64,000 bases of DNA from Glebionis coronaria (taxonomy: Eukaryota; Streptophyta; Magnoliopsida; Asterales; Asteraceae), in the NCBI GenBank assembly GCA_025667525.1, contig CM046877.1:620758580-620822579 (forward strand), given 5' to 3'. Of this stretch, positions 24,280 through 35,744 are shown in pieces (the stretch's first letter is position 1; every line of letters starts with the position of its first letter). A model generated the notes under the pieces. That model made no database searches, was not told the DNA's origin, and saw nothing but the letters and a program-made list of their open reading frames with translations. The position numbers were made by a program, and so were the translations under genes.

Positions 24280-27001
24280 TCATAAACAAGTTAGGCCGAA
24301 GGGGGGGTCCTTGGTTCCAGAGACATCATCATCATGAGGGGATACTGTGTCTTCATCATTGGGGATCTCGGCCGAGGGGTCCACAACCTTTTTCGGAGCC
24401 AGAGCAGGTTCAATTTCCATCAGACGCTCGATGGGCAAGTAAAAGTTGGTGGCAACCTCTTGGATGTAAGGATACTTAGCAGTCGGAAGGGCATCAACCA
24501 TTGGCCCCATCTTCTTATCACAATACAAGTCAAAGCCCGGGGTGGCAGCAATAATGGCTAACTGCTCTTCAACAGGTCTCCAAACCTTAATACCCTCAGC
24601 CCAGCCAGCCTCAATGGCTTTGTTAAAACAATCTGTTATATTCTTCTTGTGCTCATGGCTGTTAAGAAGTTTGGAGACAACAGAAGGAATTAGCGTCCGG
24701 ACGGTATTGTACCTCTCCATCTCTAAAGTATTGCACTTACTTTGCAGTTCTTCCTTCTCGACCTTCAATACCTTGGCTTCCTCGGCATACCTATCCTTAT
24801 CAGCATTAAGCACATGCAAAGTCTCCTCGAGATCAGCAATCCGAGCATCACGACCCTTAAGCCTTTCGGACAAATCCCACTTCTCACCCACAACAGTAGC
24901 AAGCTCAGAATCTTTGGAAGCACAAGTCATTTCGGAATTTTGAAGTTGGGACGAAAGTTGAGAGTTGGCTTGAACCTGTTTCGACAGCTTAAGATCCATT
25001 TATAGAAGGAGGAATTTATATTGCTCACATAATTCCAAAAGATCACCTTGATCCTTTGACTCTTCTTCCAAACGACGAAATGAATTGACCATCCTCATAG
25101 TGCATCGAGCAAGCTGATACCAGCTTCGGCTCACAGCAAGCAAAGGGGATATGAGCTTAGCTCTCGTTGCATAGCAGGAGGAATCATATGCATCATTAGA
25201 TCTCGACATTCCGCAGGAGTAGCCACTCGGCTCGCGACACTCACACCCCAATCCGGGACGAACTTGGCACTAGGGCCGGACGTCTCCTCATCAAGAGTAA
25301 ACACACCTGCTTCGGAGAAGTAAGGAAGATTAAAAGCCATGGTAAGTAAGATGACATAAGTAAAAGACGAGAGGGAAACACATATGGTTGGAATGAAGAT
25401 GATTCAGACTAGCTTCTTTTTTACCATCCCTTTGATTGACAGGTTCCTCACCATCATCAGAAAATACACCTTTAGAACTTCCACCATCCAAGTAAGAGTG
25501 ACCAAGCGGAGAAAATTCAGGAGGGGGACTTTTATCCTTTCGAGGCTCCGAAGTAGATCATTGACCTTTTCGGATTCTGGCTCAAGAGTTTCCTCCACTT
25601 GATTATCAATAGGTCCGAAAGAACCATCGTCAACATGAGCGGATACATTCACAGACCGAATTGGTAGGGGACTCAGGATGGTATTATCATCAAAGATCTC
25701 ATCCCTCCCATCATCCGCACCTTCGGATACTTGTACACGTCTTCTTTTAGCTTGACCACCAGAGGTCACAGGCTTTTCAACTGTCATACGTTTCATGCTT
25801 CGATGAAGATCACTAACGGCTTTGCTTGTTTTGGGAGGAGCTCCGGAGGAACCACCCCTCTCAGAAACGTTTTTCTTTCCCCTAGTCTTCTCAACCTCAT
25901 CACCTTCCCCTTCCTTCTTCTTTTTCTCCTCAGTAACACGAAGAGTAGCCAACCTTTTCTTCTCACGAGCAGCCTTAACGGCTTCGCTTTCATTCATGGC
26001 CACAATCTGCTCCGCATTAGGGGCACTCAACTGCTCTCCGGCAGCCAAAGCATTGGCAACATGAGGAGTGACTCGATTAGCATCAGACAAACGGTCACCT
26101 CTCGTGATCTTTACAGGAGCAGTAATGGGAAACCTGAGGTACTCCGACATGCTGATAACTGCAAAGAAGGAGAAGAGTACAACAACAACACTACAAACTT
26201 ATAATCATGGAAGCAAAAGGACGAAATATAAAAAAAGGAGAGTTGGCAATAATAGGGGTCAATACCATTCCCTTCTGGATCTAGAAAACGATGCAGAAAC
26301 TTCGGGCACTCCTAAGTTAATGACACCCCAGCCATATACAAGACACTCTCCGAAATATATGACAAGTCTATGACATTCTCTTCAAGACGCCGAGCGTCCG
26401 AGTCGTTAAACCCATCCTGAGGAATGTAGTCATTAAATTCCAAATCAACGTGTCTCCAAGACATAAAATCCGGAATGGCTCGGAGATCTATCACAAAGAA
26501 TTCCCACTTCCATCTCTTTAAACAAGATAGGGTGTCATGAAAAATTTACTTCCGCGAACCCTTTCTGGATCTTTTCTCAAAAAAGAACCAATGGCCTTGT
26601 TTACTAAGTCTAAAATAAAGGCGAAATAGGACCGCAGTAGGATCAATAGAGAGGCCCCGACAATAAACTTCAAAGGTGGTTACTCGATTCAGTCCAAGCG
26701 GAACAATCTGGGAGATATGGACGACAAAGTCCTTCAAAACGGCTAAAAGGAAGGAGGAAAAGAGGACTCGCACCCCGGACAACTTGAAGAATTGCTCATA
26801 CAGACCTATACAATTCGCTGGAAGCTTGTCCATCGTCATCCCTTTCAGAGCAGCTTGACGGTTAAAGCTTTTAGGAATATGATAAGTCTTGACCAAGTAT
26901 TTAACATACTCATCGTCAAGGGTGGAAGTATACTTCGGCATGTCGAACTTGGGAGCATAACGAGTAGAACCGGAAGGCCCATGAAGCTCTTCGTATGCCA
27001 T
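24280..27001 (-). pseudogene. Tat antisense gene (gypsy-type Transposase_28-like protein)
   Basis: Opposite to the polyprotein lies a multi-block coding region. Block 1 (27001-26546, true ATG) has FDMPKYTSTLDDEYVKYLVK, then SSFLLAVLKDFVVHISQIVP, LGLNRVTTFEVYCRGLSIDP and QGHWFFFEKRSRKGSRK. It resembles what Pfam calls putative gypsy-type transposon (Transposase_28). Block 2 (26494-26312) follows in a different frame. Block 3 (26150-25404) is Lys/Glu/Arg-rich with likely nuclear-localisation clusters (KRRRVQV). Block 4 (25340-25000) has MAFNLPYFSEAGVFT. Block 5 (24999-24280) is a long coiled coil ending in an acidic tail. Gaps could be introns or decay. Antisense ORFs at this place are known for Tat elements. 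Their function is not established and none is assigned here. Confidence 0.75.
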
Positions 27002-27143
27002 TTCGTTTATAAGGAGATCCAGAAAGGTAGGAAGTTAAGTAAAAGAAGGTACCTGAAAAACCTAGAAGATCCGGATCGGTAGAGAGAATAAAAATTCAAG
27101 AGAAAAGTAAAAAACACACACTAATGAGAAACGAAATGGGAAG

Positions 27144-27151
27144 TATTTATA
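27144..27151 (-). promoter_or_regulatory. TATA box of the antisense gene
   Basis: TATAAATA on the minus strand, about 145 bases upstream of the antisense ATG, inside the element and outside the LTR. It suggests independent antisense transcription. Confidence 0.6.
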
Positions 27152-27392
27152 GGCACGGTAAAAATACGGGGAAATGTGAGAGGTATAGTAAAAAGACACG
27201 TGTCCATCATCAGAGTTTGTTGAGGCCACGTGTCAAACATCACAAGAAGATAGGGTAAAAGTGGTTGGGCCTTGATGGGCCTAAACCGAAATATGGGCTG
27301 GTACAATAAATTCAGCCCACCCTAATTAATACAAAAAGGGAGTTTAAGTATTGATTCGACTAAAGAGTTCCGAACGAATTAGCCTAATCAAC

Positions 27393-27410
27393 ACTTGGGG
27401 GGGGGGGACT
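27393..27410 (+). promoter_or_regulatory. Polypurine tract of the Tat element
   Basis: A run of about eleven G residues followed by GACT, directly before the 3' LTR. Confidence 0.75.
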
Positions 27411-27860
27411 TGTTCGTGTATGTGTCCGGAAGCATGACCCGATCCGGAACATGACTGAAGAGTCCGAAACGCACGAACTCTTCTAGAAGGAATCAACTCT
27501 AGTCAACGGAGAAGTCAACAGACAAACTTTCTATAAAATAGGGAGTGTTTCCCCAATCGGGCCAACCAAGGCCCATTACCATTCCCGGCCTTTTAGGGAT
27601 TTAACTAGTATAAATACCCCCATTGGGTTCAAGGTTTAGGTTAACTCTTTTACCCTTATCATTTTTACTTACATTAGTATATTCTCATATTTCCCTTCGG
27701 ATCTTTATCCTTTACTTACTCTCACGCCGGAGCTTGGTCTGGGTTCTTACACCCAGACGAGGCTAACGCGTTGCTTTAGTTTCAGGTAGTCCGAAGCTTA
27801 CATCACTCCAGATCCGAACCAGTCTCACCATTCGGATCCTTGCAAGAAATTGCATGAACA
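27411..27860 (+). repeat. 3' LTR of the Tat element
   Basis: 450 bp, closely matching 17498-17948, ending GCATGAACA and followed by the AAGCA duplication. Confidence 0.92.
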
Positions 27861-27865
27861 AAGCA

Positions 27866-29018
27866 CAAATACATAAGTTTCATACAAATGTGGTGTGACT
27901 GTTTCAAGGCATGCATCCCTAAAAAAATTGAGTGATATCATTGTTGACCATGATCATAAACAACCTAATACAGTCAGCCAAACCAATGATTCTATACATA
28001 TAACTAACACACTTACTCTTCTCCACACCTATATGTTACAAGCAAGTCATTCAACCACATATGAACTGCAAGAAAAACATAAACACGTAAAGACTTGATA
28101 TATAAACAATTATAACACACATGCATGCAACAATATGATTTCATGTGTGATTCTTTTCAAGTATAATTGTAGTACAACACATATGATTGTAGAATAACAC
28201 TTGAATGTTCAATATGATTTTTGTCAAAGTATCATTCAGTAATCATATATGATTCTATATGAATATACTAAATCATATATGATTCATCATTGAATTATGT
28301 ATGATACACGAGAATCATATACGATTCTACAATAATCATGTGTATATAGTTTTATAAAAAACCAATTAAAACTACTAATGTAAAAACCTAAACACATACC
28401 AAATGAGAAATATTCATTTCTATGAACACAATAATAACAATCATATATGATTCTTAGTTAAAACCCTAAACGTAGCAACAAGAAAACAATGAGTCAACTA
28501 CTACTAATTCAACGAAGAATCATATGTGATTTTAAAAAAAACAAATAAGCATTCAAAAACACTTATCATTCTCTAAAAACCATAAATTCATACAAATATG
28601 ATACTTTAAAAAGGCTTATCAATTGAAGCAAATAGAGAATAAGAATAAAAATAAGCAAAATCAAAATAATAACCAATTAAGTGTAATAAGCATATATTTA
28701 AACATAATCAAAACACTTACCATCACCGGCAGTGACTCATGGATTACCTGAGGATTCAACCTTTGATTTGGCCTTCTTAGCCACATATTCATCTCGAATA
28801 TTCATCAATCATGTGATTTGGGATTAAAATCATAGTTATCTTTAGATTTGATTGATAGAAAGAGGATGGTTGATCATGGCTGGTGGCAGTGGTTTTAATC
28901 GATGGTGGTTAGTGGCGGTGGTTGGTGGCGGTGATTGTTGGCGATGGTTGATAGGTGGGTGGATTGTTAAATGAGGTCACATATATGTGATGTGTGTGTG
29001 TATTTTTTTGTGTAAAGG
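27866..29018. other. Remnant with AATCATATATGATT palindromes and GGTGG block
   Basis: This stretch was contiguous with the old Copia region before the Tat insertion. It has no gene. Five palindromes of the type AATCATATATGATTCT lie at about 28241, 28270, 28312, 28439 and 28517. A GGTGGTTAGTGGCGGTGG-type block lies at 28880-28960. The layout mirrors one arm of the element at 6820-9970: a GGTGG block, then a GGTAAGT-like site, then spaced palindromes. It may be one arm of a related long-inverted-repeat element; the other arm was not found. Confidence 0.45.
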
Positions 29019-29317
29019 TGTAGGTCAAAAGTTTCTTATGATTTATCAAGTTATGATTTATCTATTGAATGAATGGAGAAGAAAGAACTAGAGAGACAAA
29101 AGAGAGGAGAAGAGGAAGATGGATGGATTGAATGAGAAAGTGTGAAATACAAAAATGAGCAACCCCTCCTAACATGCTAGGAGGGGGTATATATAACCCA
29201 CCCTACATGTGGGCTATATGGACTATATTGATTACATAATGGATCACGAGCCCAATACTTGAATATATCATTGGAGTGACCAATCCTTTCTAAATACATA
29301 AAAACGTATTTCCAACA
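29019..29317 (-). repeat. 3' LTR of the gag-only Copia element
   Basis: 299 bp, same length as the 5' copy and differing at a few positions, for example GGTCAAAAG against GGTCTAAAG. TATA at 29188-29195; stem-loop at 29163-29186. Confidence 0.92.
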
Positions 29318-29332
29318 ATCTCCCCCTAAGGG
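29318..29332 (-). promoter_or_regulatory. Polypurine tract of the gag-only element
   Basis: TAGGGGGAGAT on the minus strand adjoining the LTR. A second identical-looking AACGTATTTCCAACAATCTCCCCC-type junction at about 29416-29445 indicates a short duplication of the LTR end plus polypurine tract. Confidence 0.8.
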
Positions 29333-30060
29333 AGGTCACTCCAAGTTACAATGTCCTAAATAGTCTATAGCTCGTGATCTATGCTAATAATGATGTGACC
29401 GAGACTTTCCTTGGAAAAACGTATTTCCAACAATCTCCCCCTAAGGGAGGTAACACCATTTTACAAAATCTTTAACCTAGCATAAAATGCTTGAGTCTTC
29501 GATCTTGTTCTTGTGAGTATGCTGATGTGATCTTTCGCTTTAGTCTTGAGCATGTTTCCTTGCCTTGACCTTGTGCATTCATCACTTGTGATGTTTGCCT
29601 CTTCGTGACTTCATGGTTCACATACTTACACCTTTATAAATTCTTGAAAGCTTTAGTGTTTGATACAACGGAAGACTTGACTTTTAGGCTTTCTTGAATT
29701 TGTTGAAGTTAAGTTCATAAAGTATAAGCATGCGAGGACGACTTCTTTTCGGATAGTAAACCGCAATGACACCTTCTTGTTACGCTGCATAAGACAGTTA
29801 GCAAAAAAACATATATACGGATGAAATGGCCTTGAACATTTCATTCTAATTCGGTAGCATTTTACCTCTGGTCGGTGAAGACCGTTGGACGATATTAAAT
29901 ATCGTACTTGTGGCTGGTAGTTTCAGTTAAGAACCTCCTTGACAAGATTTCGCGGGTAAACCCGTTCTCTTTATTCGACCGTCCAAAGCTGACTGCGAAC
30001 ATAAAGAGTGAATCATTTGGATAATATTATCCGCATGATTTGAAGCCGTCAAATCCGATT

Positions 30061-30460
30061 CCTGGAACAAGTGAAATTCAATTAAGAACCGCACCATCGT
30101 TGCTTTCCAATTGTCACGGGCTTGATTCGTATAGAATCTTGCTAGTTACCTACCAAGTGTTGTTTGATGTTAACACTAGAAGGATTTCCACTCATCACTG
30201 TGAACACTATAGAGTGTCACTCTGAGTGTTCTGGCAAGATCACTAAGATATTGCGTAGAGGCCTGGAACGTGTTTAAATTCAGTTAAGAATTAAACCACT
30301 ATTGCTTTCCAGTTATCACAAGCTTGATTCATAAAGAATCGCACAAGTCACCTACCATGAGCTTTTTGATATTCGCTCAAGAAGGATTTCTATCTTCATT
30401 GTAAATACTTTCGTATTACTCGGATGTTCAGGCAAGATCATGAAGATTTTGCGTAGGACT
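30061..30460 (-). repeat. 201-bp tandem duplication
   Basis: Two copies start at CCTGGAAC (30061 and 30262) and share blocks such as TTGCTTTCCA, CTTGATTC, AGGATTTC, GGCAAGATCA and TTGCGTAG, with moderate divergence. Confidence 0.8.
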
Positions 30461-30479
30461 CTTAAGATCTTTCTTACTT

Positions 30480-32229
30480 TTCACAGTGTGTGAAGAAGCA
30501 AGAAATTATGAAAGTGTATCCTAATGAGATATTTGATGATCTCAAATGGCTCTAGACTCGATCGTGCATTTTGGATTTTAGTGATCGGAGGCTGGAGAGG
30601 AGTGCAACCATTTCAATACCAATTTATTCGGCGAGAATAAATCAATAGATAATTCGTTGTTTCCGTGTGATTAAAACAAATACCTTTTGAGAGATATCTG
30701 AGTTAGCTGAGATGGGTTGTGCATTGCATCACTGGGTCCATGACGTCTTATCTTCAATATCAAGCATCATTGTAAGGAGGGCTTCTTTCTTTACACCCTT
30801 TATCATTACAATTCTTTTTCATTCTTCAAACCCTTCAATGCTTACCAATACGTCATAACTAGCACCTTGTTGTGATTATTCCAGTGCTAACTTAAGTACT
30901 TGGTCGGCATTCAGCTACGTTCACAATCTTTCTCCATCTTTCCTAAGGACTACTATTTCTAGCTATGGAATGTCTTTGGGAAGATTCCTCTGGTTCTAGA
31001 GGAATCATTGAACTTTAACCTATCCTACCATCCTTATGTCACCACAATTTTCACCGTCGTGAATAGAGATGTTTTGGGTAAGTGTATGTCACCATGAAAT
31101 CCATTTTGAAGTGCAAATCCATTTTGCTCCCCTTTAACATATGCCACGATATCCGTAAATATTTCGCACATGTCGGTATGAGCTATCACGTTAAGTCAAA
31201 CCATTTGTGATTAATCATTTCCCATATTAAATCACATTTTCTCCCCCATATTAAAAATGTTAACCCAATCGATGTTTTTAATATCAATTAATTTAATAGC
31301 TTTTTAAGAAAATTTGGGAAGAAAAATGTAAATCCAAATATCTTCATGATTTACACAAGCTCCCCCTCAAATTAATGAGGGTGTACCTGAAACGTAAATT
31401 AAATAACTTTTAAACACAAGTGTAAGGTATTTATCACGTGCAAAGATCATATATGATAATGTATTCACAAGATTAGTAGTTTACGATGTTGGACCTGAAT
31501 GATGGAGAACATCATATGAAAGAATCACATGGTTCTTGTTCACGAATGTTGGTCGCCTCGTCACGTCTGAAGTTATCTCTTGACTCCATGTGTACGATTG
31601 ATATCGTTGTCTTGACACCAACATGTGAACTGGGCACTTTCGGCGTCAAAGATTCTGAGTGCTGGACAATTGTTCCCCCTCAATTGTTGACCCGTGTTCT
31701 ATTGAAAGAGCTGTAGTCGCTGTTTGAGTAGTCGCATCGTCGAGTATGTAGATATCAATTGTAAATTGTTATGGTTGGTGGAGATGATAACTTCATAAAA
31801 AAATAAGATTCCTCTTGTTTTAACAAATAAATGCACTAACACGTACATATATTCGTGTTAGATTGTGTTATTAAGTAAACACAATCCCTTACATGGTTAG
31901 AAAGTAGACCATGCCCGAGAAAATTAATTCCCGTTGTTGAGTCAAAGCTTTCCGGTGAAATGCTTGACTTGAGTATGAAAATTGGGTTACTATAAAAAAT
32001 AATAGGAAGCCATTTTGAGCATGTTTTTAAAACATTTGAACTTATGCTCGAACTTTATTTACAACCCCGTTTCATTATTGAATGACATTTCTAGTATCGT
32101 AAATATTATCGATTCCAGAAGACATGCTCTTTTTATTAAAACGTTTTTGAACACACAATTTTAAAAGATTTAGAAAAACCTTTTGAGAAATTCTCGAAAA
32201 ATTGTGTTTAACATTTTGAAAACTAATTA
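30480..32229. other. Interior of gag-only element without gene
   Basis: No coding similarity to Copia pol is seen on either strand. A short plus-strand frame at 31486-31716 has no recognisable motif. Stretches near 31370 and 31670 show CTCCCCCTC-type tracts like the polypurine-tract region, possibly extra internal copies. Confidence 0.45.
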
Positions 32230-33545
32230 CTTGAGCTTAAGATGTTGAATATCTTACAAAACGAGCTCAAGTCCGAGAAGTTGTAAACTTTCCGTAGTTA
32301 AGGATAAGTTTATCATCGGCGATAAACTTTCCTTTTAACTGAAGAACGAGTCCTAAGTTGACATTTACTTATAAGTCCTTTTCATGAGCTTGAAAAACTT
32401 TTGAATATTTTAACATAAAGCTCATGACCGAGAAAGGTTAATTTCTCGTTATGAAGAAAACTTCTCTTATTTAAAAGATACACTTTCGTTTATGAGCTTA
32501 AAACTTGGAATGTTTTAATACAAGCTCATGACCGAGAAAATGAATTTCCCGTTAAGAGGATAAGTTATCATTAACGATATGCTTTCCTAACATTGAAGTC
32601 CGAGTTACAGTCTGATATTTAACTATAAGTCATTGTGCATGAGCTTAAAAACTTCGAATGTTTTTAATATTAGCTCATCCCGAGAAAAATTAATTTCTCG
32701 TTGTAAGGATAAATTTATCATCGGCGATAAACTTTCCTTTCTTTGAAGTCCGGGGCATAATCTGATATGTGATTATACGCCATTGTGCATGAGCTTAAAA
32801 ACTTCGAATGTTTTTAATATAAGCTCATGCCCGAGAAAAATTAATTTCTCGTTGTGAGGATAAGTTTATCATCGGCGATAAACTTTCCTTTATTTGAAGA
32901 ACGGGTCATCGACTGACATTTAACGATGAGCCTTTTTACACGAGCTTAAAACCGTTGAATAGTTTTAATGTAAGCTCTTGTCCGAGAAAATTTAATTTCT
33001 CGTTTTTGAGGATAAGTTTATCATCGGCGATAAACTTTCCTTTATGTGAAGATCGGGTCATTGTCTGACATTTAACGATGAGCCTTTTTACATGAGCTTA
33101 AAACCGCTGAATAGTTTTAATGTAAGCTCTTGTCCGAGAAAATTTAATTTCTCGTTTTTGAGGATAAGTTTATCATCGGCGATAAACTTTCCTTTATGTG
33201 AAGATCGGGTGATCGTTTGACATTTAACGATGAGCCTTATACACAGCTTAAAACTTTTGAATAGTTTTAAATTTAGCTCGTGTCCGAGAAAAATTAATTT
33301 CTCGTTTTGAGGGTAAGTTATCGTTGACGAGATAAACTTCCCTTTCTCTGAAGTCCGGGTCATCGTCTGTCATTTAACGAGGAGCCATTGAGCATGATCT
33401 TAAAAACTTGGAATGTTTTTAATATAGCTCATGCCTGAGAAAAATTAATTTCTCGTTAATGAGGATAATTTTATCATCGGCGATAAACTTTCCTTTCTTT
33501 GATGAACGAGTTACCTGTGATGTGACTATAAGTCCTTTGTGCACT
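32230..33545 (-). repeat. About nine 150-bp units, mostly with three stem-loops each
   Basis: Units start near 32230, 32383, 32492, 32637, 32787, 32939, 33091, 33243 and 33392; the second is shorter. Typical units hold three inverted repeats in fixed order: CATGAGCTT...AAGCTCATG, then CGAGAAA..TTTCTCG, then GTTTATC-ATCGGC-GATAAAC. Degenerate traces reach back to about 31850. Neither strand keeps a long open frame through the array. Confidence 0.9.
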
Positions 33546-33629
33546 GTAGGCTTAACTACAAATCCCCTGAAACACTTGTTTCTTAGATATCAGCTTCTTC
33601 AGCAACCAAACTCTGAGAGTGTCCTTAAT

Positions 33630-35744
33630 TTAATGGTATAAAATGATTGGACCACTTCGTTCTTTTGGAACATCCTCTTTGGTACCTTCTTTCTCATTAG
33701 GAATTTGCATGCTTTGATATGGGTTAGCGATATCTATCTTAGAAGCAAGTGGGGGTTCATAGTTTTCTTTTCTTGTGCTAGAGGTGACCTGAGGAGATAA
33801 TTCACTTGTCTTAACTGGCAAACGTTTCCTTTTATAGAAAACCTTAAGTTCAGGCTTAAGTGATGTATCCTCCTTTTCAGTTTCTTCCCTAGTGGTCTTA
33901 GTAGAATCAGAGACTATCCTAGTTAAAGGGCACTCGTTTCCTATAAGAGTGAAAGTTCTACCAGTGGGGCGTCACATTTTACCAATGGTTTTGATTTTAG
34001 CTACCCACTGGGATTTAAGTCTAGCACGGGAGTTCACCTTACTAAGTAATATTTTTATACAGGAATCATGATTGGCTTTGAAGACACATTTCCTACATGT
34101 TTTACAAGTAGCATATTTAATGTCCGAGTAAGATCTAGAGTTCCTAGATGATTGATCGATGCTCCTAGGATGTAACATGCTACGGTTAGCAGTGTTGGGT
34201 AAACTAGAAGGCATCTGACTAGGTTTGAAATTCCTATCTCTTACTTGTGTCTTTTGCTTAGCTTCCCTTAGACCAAATGTATGGAGAACGTCATTTGAAC
34301 TAGTTCGAGACGTGTTCTTTGGACTATGTCTAGGGAGACTAGAGGCAATCATGTGATTAGGTCTTGCAAAAGCTGTTTTAGTCACATTGGGCCTAGATGG
34401 TGGAGTGACTGGTCTAGAAAGATGAAACATATCAACTTGGGAGGCAAACCGCGGTCTCGAGGATTGTGGTCGCTCGGATCTAAATGCAGTTGGTTGTCTA
34501 ACGGACTGAATTTGAGGCGGTTTCTACAAGATTGATGGTTTTTCAAGCTTAGTGTCCACACTAGTTCCTTTAGTTTTCCTCAATTCATTTTTCAATGCAG
34601 CTATAGCAAAGACCTTTTCCTGTACTTGAGCCTTTAAAGTCTCATTCTCTTTGAGCAATTCATCTTGGGATGCCAACTTAGATTCAAGCAACTTAATTTG
34701 TTTCAAAAAATTATCCTTTTCAGCTTTAGAATCTAAAACTTTTTGATCCAATTTTCTTTCAAGAACAACGTTTGATTTTTCAAGTTTTTCAAAATACTTT
34801 TCGAATTTGTCCGTTTTCTTTGAAAATTCAATTTTGGCATCCTCAAGCTCTTTCGATTGCTGAGCTACAATCATTTCGAGCTCTATAATCTTGGAAGCAG
34901 AAGAAGTCAATGAAGCAATTATAAGACAATTATCATGATGTTTAGCATTTTGAACACTTTCTCCCCCATTATGACTCACATCAGATGAATCAGAAGTGGT
35001 ATTTCTATCACTCTTGTCCATCCCATGTTTGTCATAGTTAGGTTCTGAATGCTCAATATGCAGTATTTCATCAGCATCTACATCATCAACAACATTACAT
35101 TGTACCATGTTCGCAGGATCTTCATCATAAACGGGTAAGGTGTCATCAAAAGAGATCTCGTGAACATTCTCTGACGTGCCACTGGTATCATGTTGTCCTC
35201 CTGATTCCGTGCTCTTACCATCGTTAGGCTCCAAGTTTTCAACCGTATGACCATTCTCCTCTTGCATCGGCATAGATTCTTGCACTCCATTATCATACGC
35301 CTGCTGAAGTCTGGATCTTTCATAAATCGAAGACGAAACCGATGTCATAAATTTCAACAGTTTATCACGGAAATCTTTAACCTCGTTATGTGTGTATTGA
35401 AAAAATGACAGGCATATCCCTGAATTGTCAGACTTGATGATATTGAATTGGAGGAAAGGCGTGAGTTGTGTCACAAGAGCCTGATATGTAGTTTCTGATG
35501 CAGTGTGATTAAAGTCTTCTTTGTGAAGTTGCGCAGCTAGGTGGTTCACGTTGAGGAACATTAAGTCGATGAATGTATACCGATCTTGACCAAAGAGTTT
35601 CACAAATTCGCTTCCTCCTTGATCCCATGAAATGGTCATAAGATGTGACTGAAGTATTCGAACTGAAGTGATACCACTTTCTCTAGCTATGTCTTGCATT
35701 AGATGCAATTCTCCCTCTTGAAACGTTGAAGTCAACGAATCCAT
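33630..35744 (-). pseudogene. Copia gag-like protein with coiled coil, two stops
   Basis: The frame opens at a true ATG (35742-35744) and stays in register for about 700 codons. The N-terminal half contains QGGSEFVKLFGQDRYTFIDL and FFQYTHNEVKDFRDKLLKFM. An acidic, Ser/Asp-rich linker follows (about 35250-34980), then a long coiled coil ending KVFAIAALKNELRKTKG. A TAG at 34524-34526 interrupts. A basic segment and a Cys/His cluster (CKTCRKCVFKANHDSC) follow, then a TGA at 33972-33974 between KTIGKM and RPTGRTF, where Trp is likely. This order matches gag-side proteins I recognise from Asteraceae Copia elements. If stops were acquired after insertion, the protein was once complete; its role would be RNA packaging. 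Confidence 0.75.

Larger units (their letters stand above)
17498..27860 (+). mobile_element. Tat-type Ty3/Gypsy element, 10.4 kb, decayed
   Basis: LTRs of about 450 bp (17498-17948 and 27411-27860) begin TGTTCGTG and end GAACA. A perfect 5-bp duplication AAGCA lies at 17493-17497 and 27861-27865. The order gag, protease, RT-RNase H, second RNase H, integrase, tandem repeats, antisense gene, polypurine tract is the layout of the Tat lineage. The polyprotein is broken by at least three in-frame stops and several one-base frame changes, so the copy is inactive. It is inserted downstream of the old Copia gag. Confidence 0.93.

Noticed and set aside
33088..33363. ORF of 91 codons within the hairpin array
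   Set aside because: Arises because the 152-bp spacing lets one frame read through two units; repeats of the same words confirm it is not a gene.
29318..33600. Hidden Copia pol in the gag-only element
   Set aside because: I looked for RT, integrase and RNase H motifs (YVDD, LYGLKQAPR, DADWA-like) on both strands and saw none.
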